A stretch of DNA of 64,000 nucleotides, taken from the NCBI RefSeq assembly GCF_034008315.1, contig NZ_CP125377.1:4834501-4898500 (forward strand). Direction: 5' to 3'. The notes beneath the pieces are model-generated. The model made no database searches. It had not been told where the DNA came from and worked only from the letters and a program-made list of their open reading frames with translations. The DNA is from Pseudomonas sp. P8_241. GTDB lineage: Bacteria; Pseudomonadota; Gammaproteobacteria; Pseudomonadales; Pseudomonadaceae. This document shows, piece by piece, positions 63,878 to 64,000 of this stretch; within the stretch, counting starts at the first letter, position 1, and each line of letters starts with the position of its first letter. Made by a program: the position numbers and the translations under genes.

Positions 63878-64000
63878 CTATTTCGCCACGCTTTGTTCCT
63901 TGATGTCGCCGCAAAAAATATCCACGTTGCCATCGGTCGCCGCCGTGCGCACCACCACCGAGTACTCACCGGCCAGCAAGGCCGACAGCTCGACAGGCGC
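63878..64000 (-). CDS. C-terminal end of an unidentified gene (partial)
   Basis: The last 40 codons of a leftward gene entering from the right edge, ending IFCGDIKEQSVAK and a TAG at 63878-63880. It has the phrase GEYSVVVRTAATDGNVD, which looks like a beta-sandwich strand pair. Third positions are G/C-rich, as in real genes here. The rest of the gene is outside the window, so no family can be given. Confidence 0.6.
   Translation of the reverse strand, partial: APVELSALLAGEYSVVVRTAATDGNVDIFCGDIKEQSVAK

Overview
The window is a high-GC stretch of a Pseudomonas chromosome, most likely from the P. fluorescens group. The evidence is a pyoverdine (pvd/fpv) cluster, the neighbourhood aroC - MFS - mtnBDC ... 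speE (recalled from P. aeruginosa PA1681-PA1687), a DUF3509 gene, and many REP/REPIN-type inverted repeats built on GGAGC-N-GCTCC-like ends in the intergenic gaps. No tRNA, rRNA, CRISPR array, prophage or transposase was seen. The names rest on reading the proteins; no database search was possible.

Layout. 1-2653: a fatty-acid oxidation pair (multifunctional hydratase/dehydrogenase, cut by the window edge, and a thiolase). 3051-4074: a 31-residue membrane peptide and a periplasmic c-type cytochrome. 4182-7360: a three-gene operon of unknown role (ATP-grasp, alpha-E, transglutaminase-like). 7729-13292: RraB-like protein, small conserved proteins, speE, an ankyrin protein and a FATP-type acyl-CoA synthetase. 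13649-18189: DUF3509, then aroC-MFS-mtnB-mtnD-mtnC, the lower methionine-salvage genes, on the minus strand. 18318-25827: a hydrolase, a coiled-coil membrane protein, a LuxR regulator, a class-III aminotransferase, an orphan PotF-like binding protein, and a crotonase/thiolase pair. 26023-28733: an EmrAB-type efflux pair. 28755-34695: a run of single genes (AhpD-like, MscS-cNMP channel, isochorismatase, pirin/LysR divergent pair, DkgB). 34698-39056: a BvgAS/EvgAS-like system preceded by a receiver-like protein lacking the phospho-acceptor Asp. 39229-41943: mgtA with a long leader.

42515-59655 is the pyoverdine maturation, transport and signalling block: pvdA, fpvI, pvdR-pvdT-opmQ, pvdP, pvdM-pvdN-pvdO, pvdE, fpvA. 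I found five exact TAAAT-N16-CGT motifs, the iron-starvation (PvdS) box, upstream of pvdA, pvdR, pvdP, pvdM and pvdE. Fur-like sites lie before fpvA and, more weakly, before fpvI. The two genes expected from the P. aeruginosa order, fpvR (anti-sigma) and pvdF (formyltransferase), are not here, and neither are the peptide synthetases. Directly after fpvA lies an unusual fusion of a CX5R tyrosine phosphatase with a C-terminal autotransporter barrel (59857-61776), convergent with an AraC regulator. The window closes with a GFA-type zinc protein, a VOC protein and the last 40 codons of an unidentified gene.

The points most worth following are the phosphatase-autotransporter fusion beside the siderophore receptor, the receiver-like protein in the BvgAS-like operon, the missing local anti-sigma factor, and the mgtA leader.
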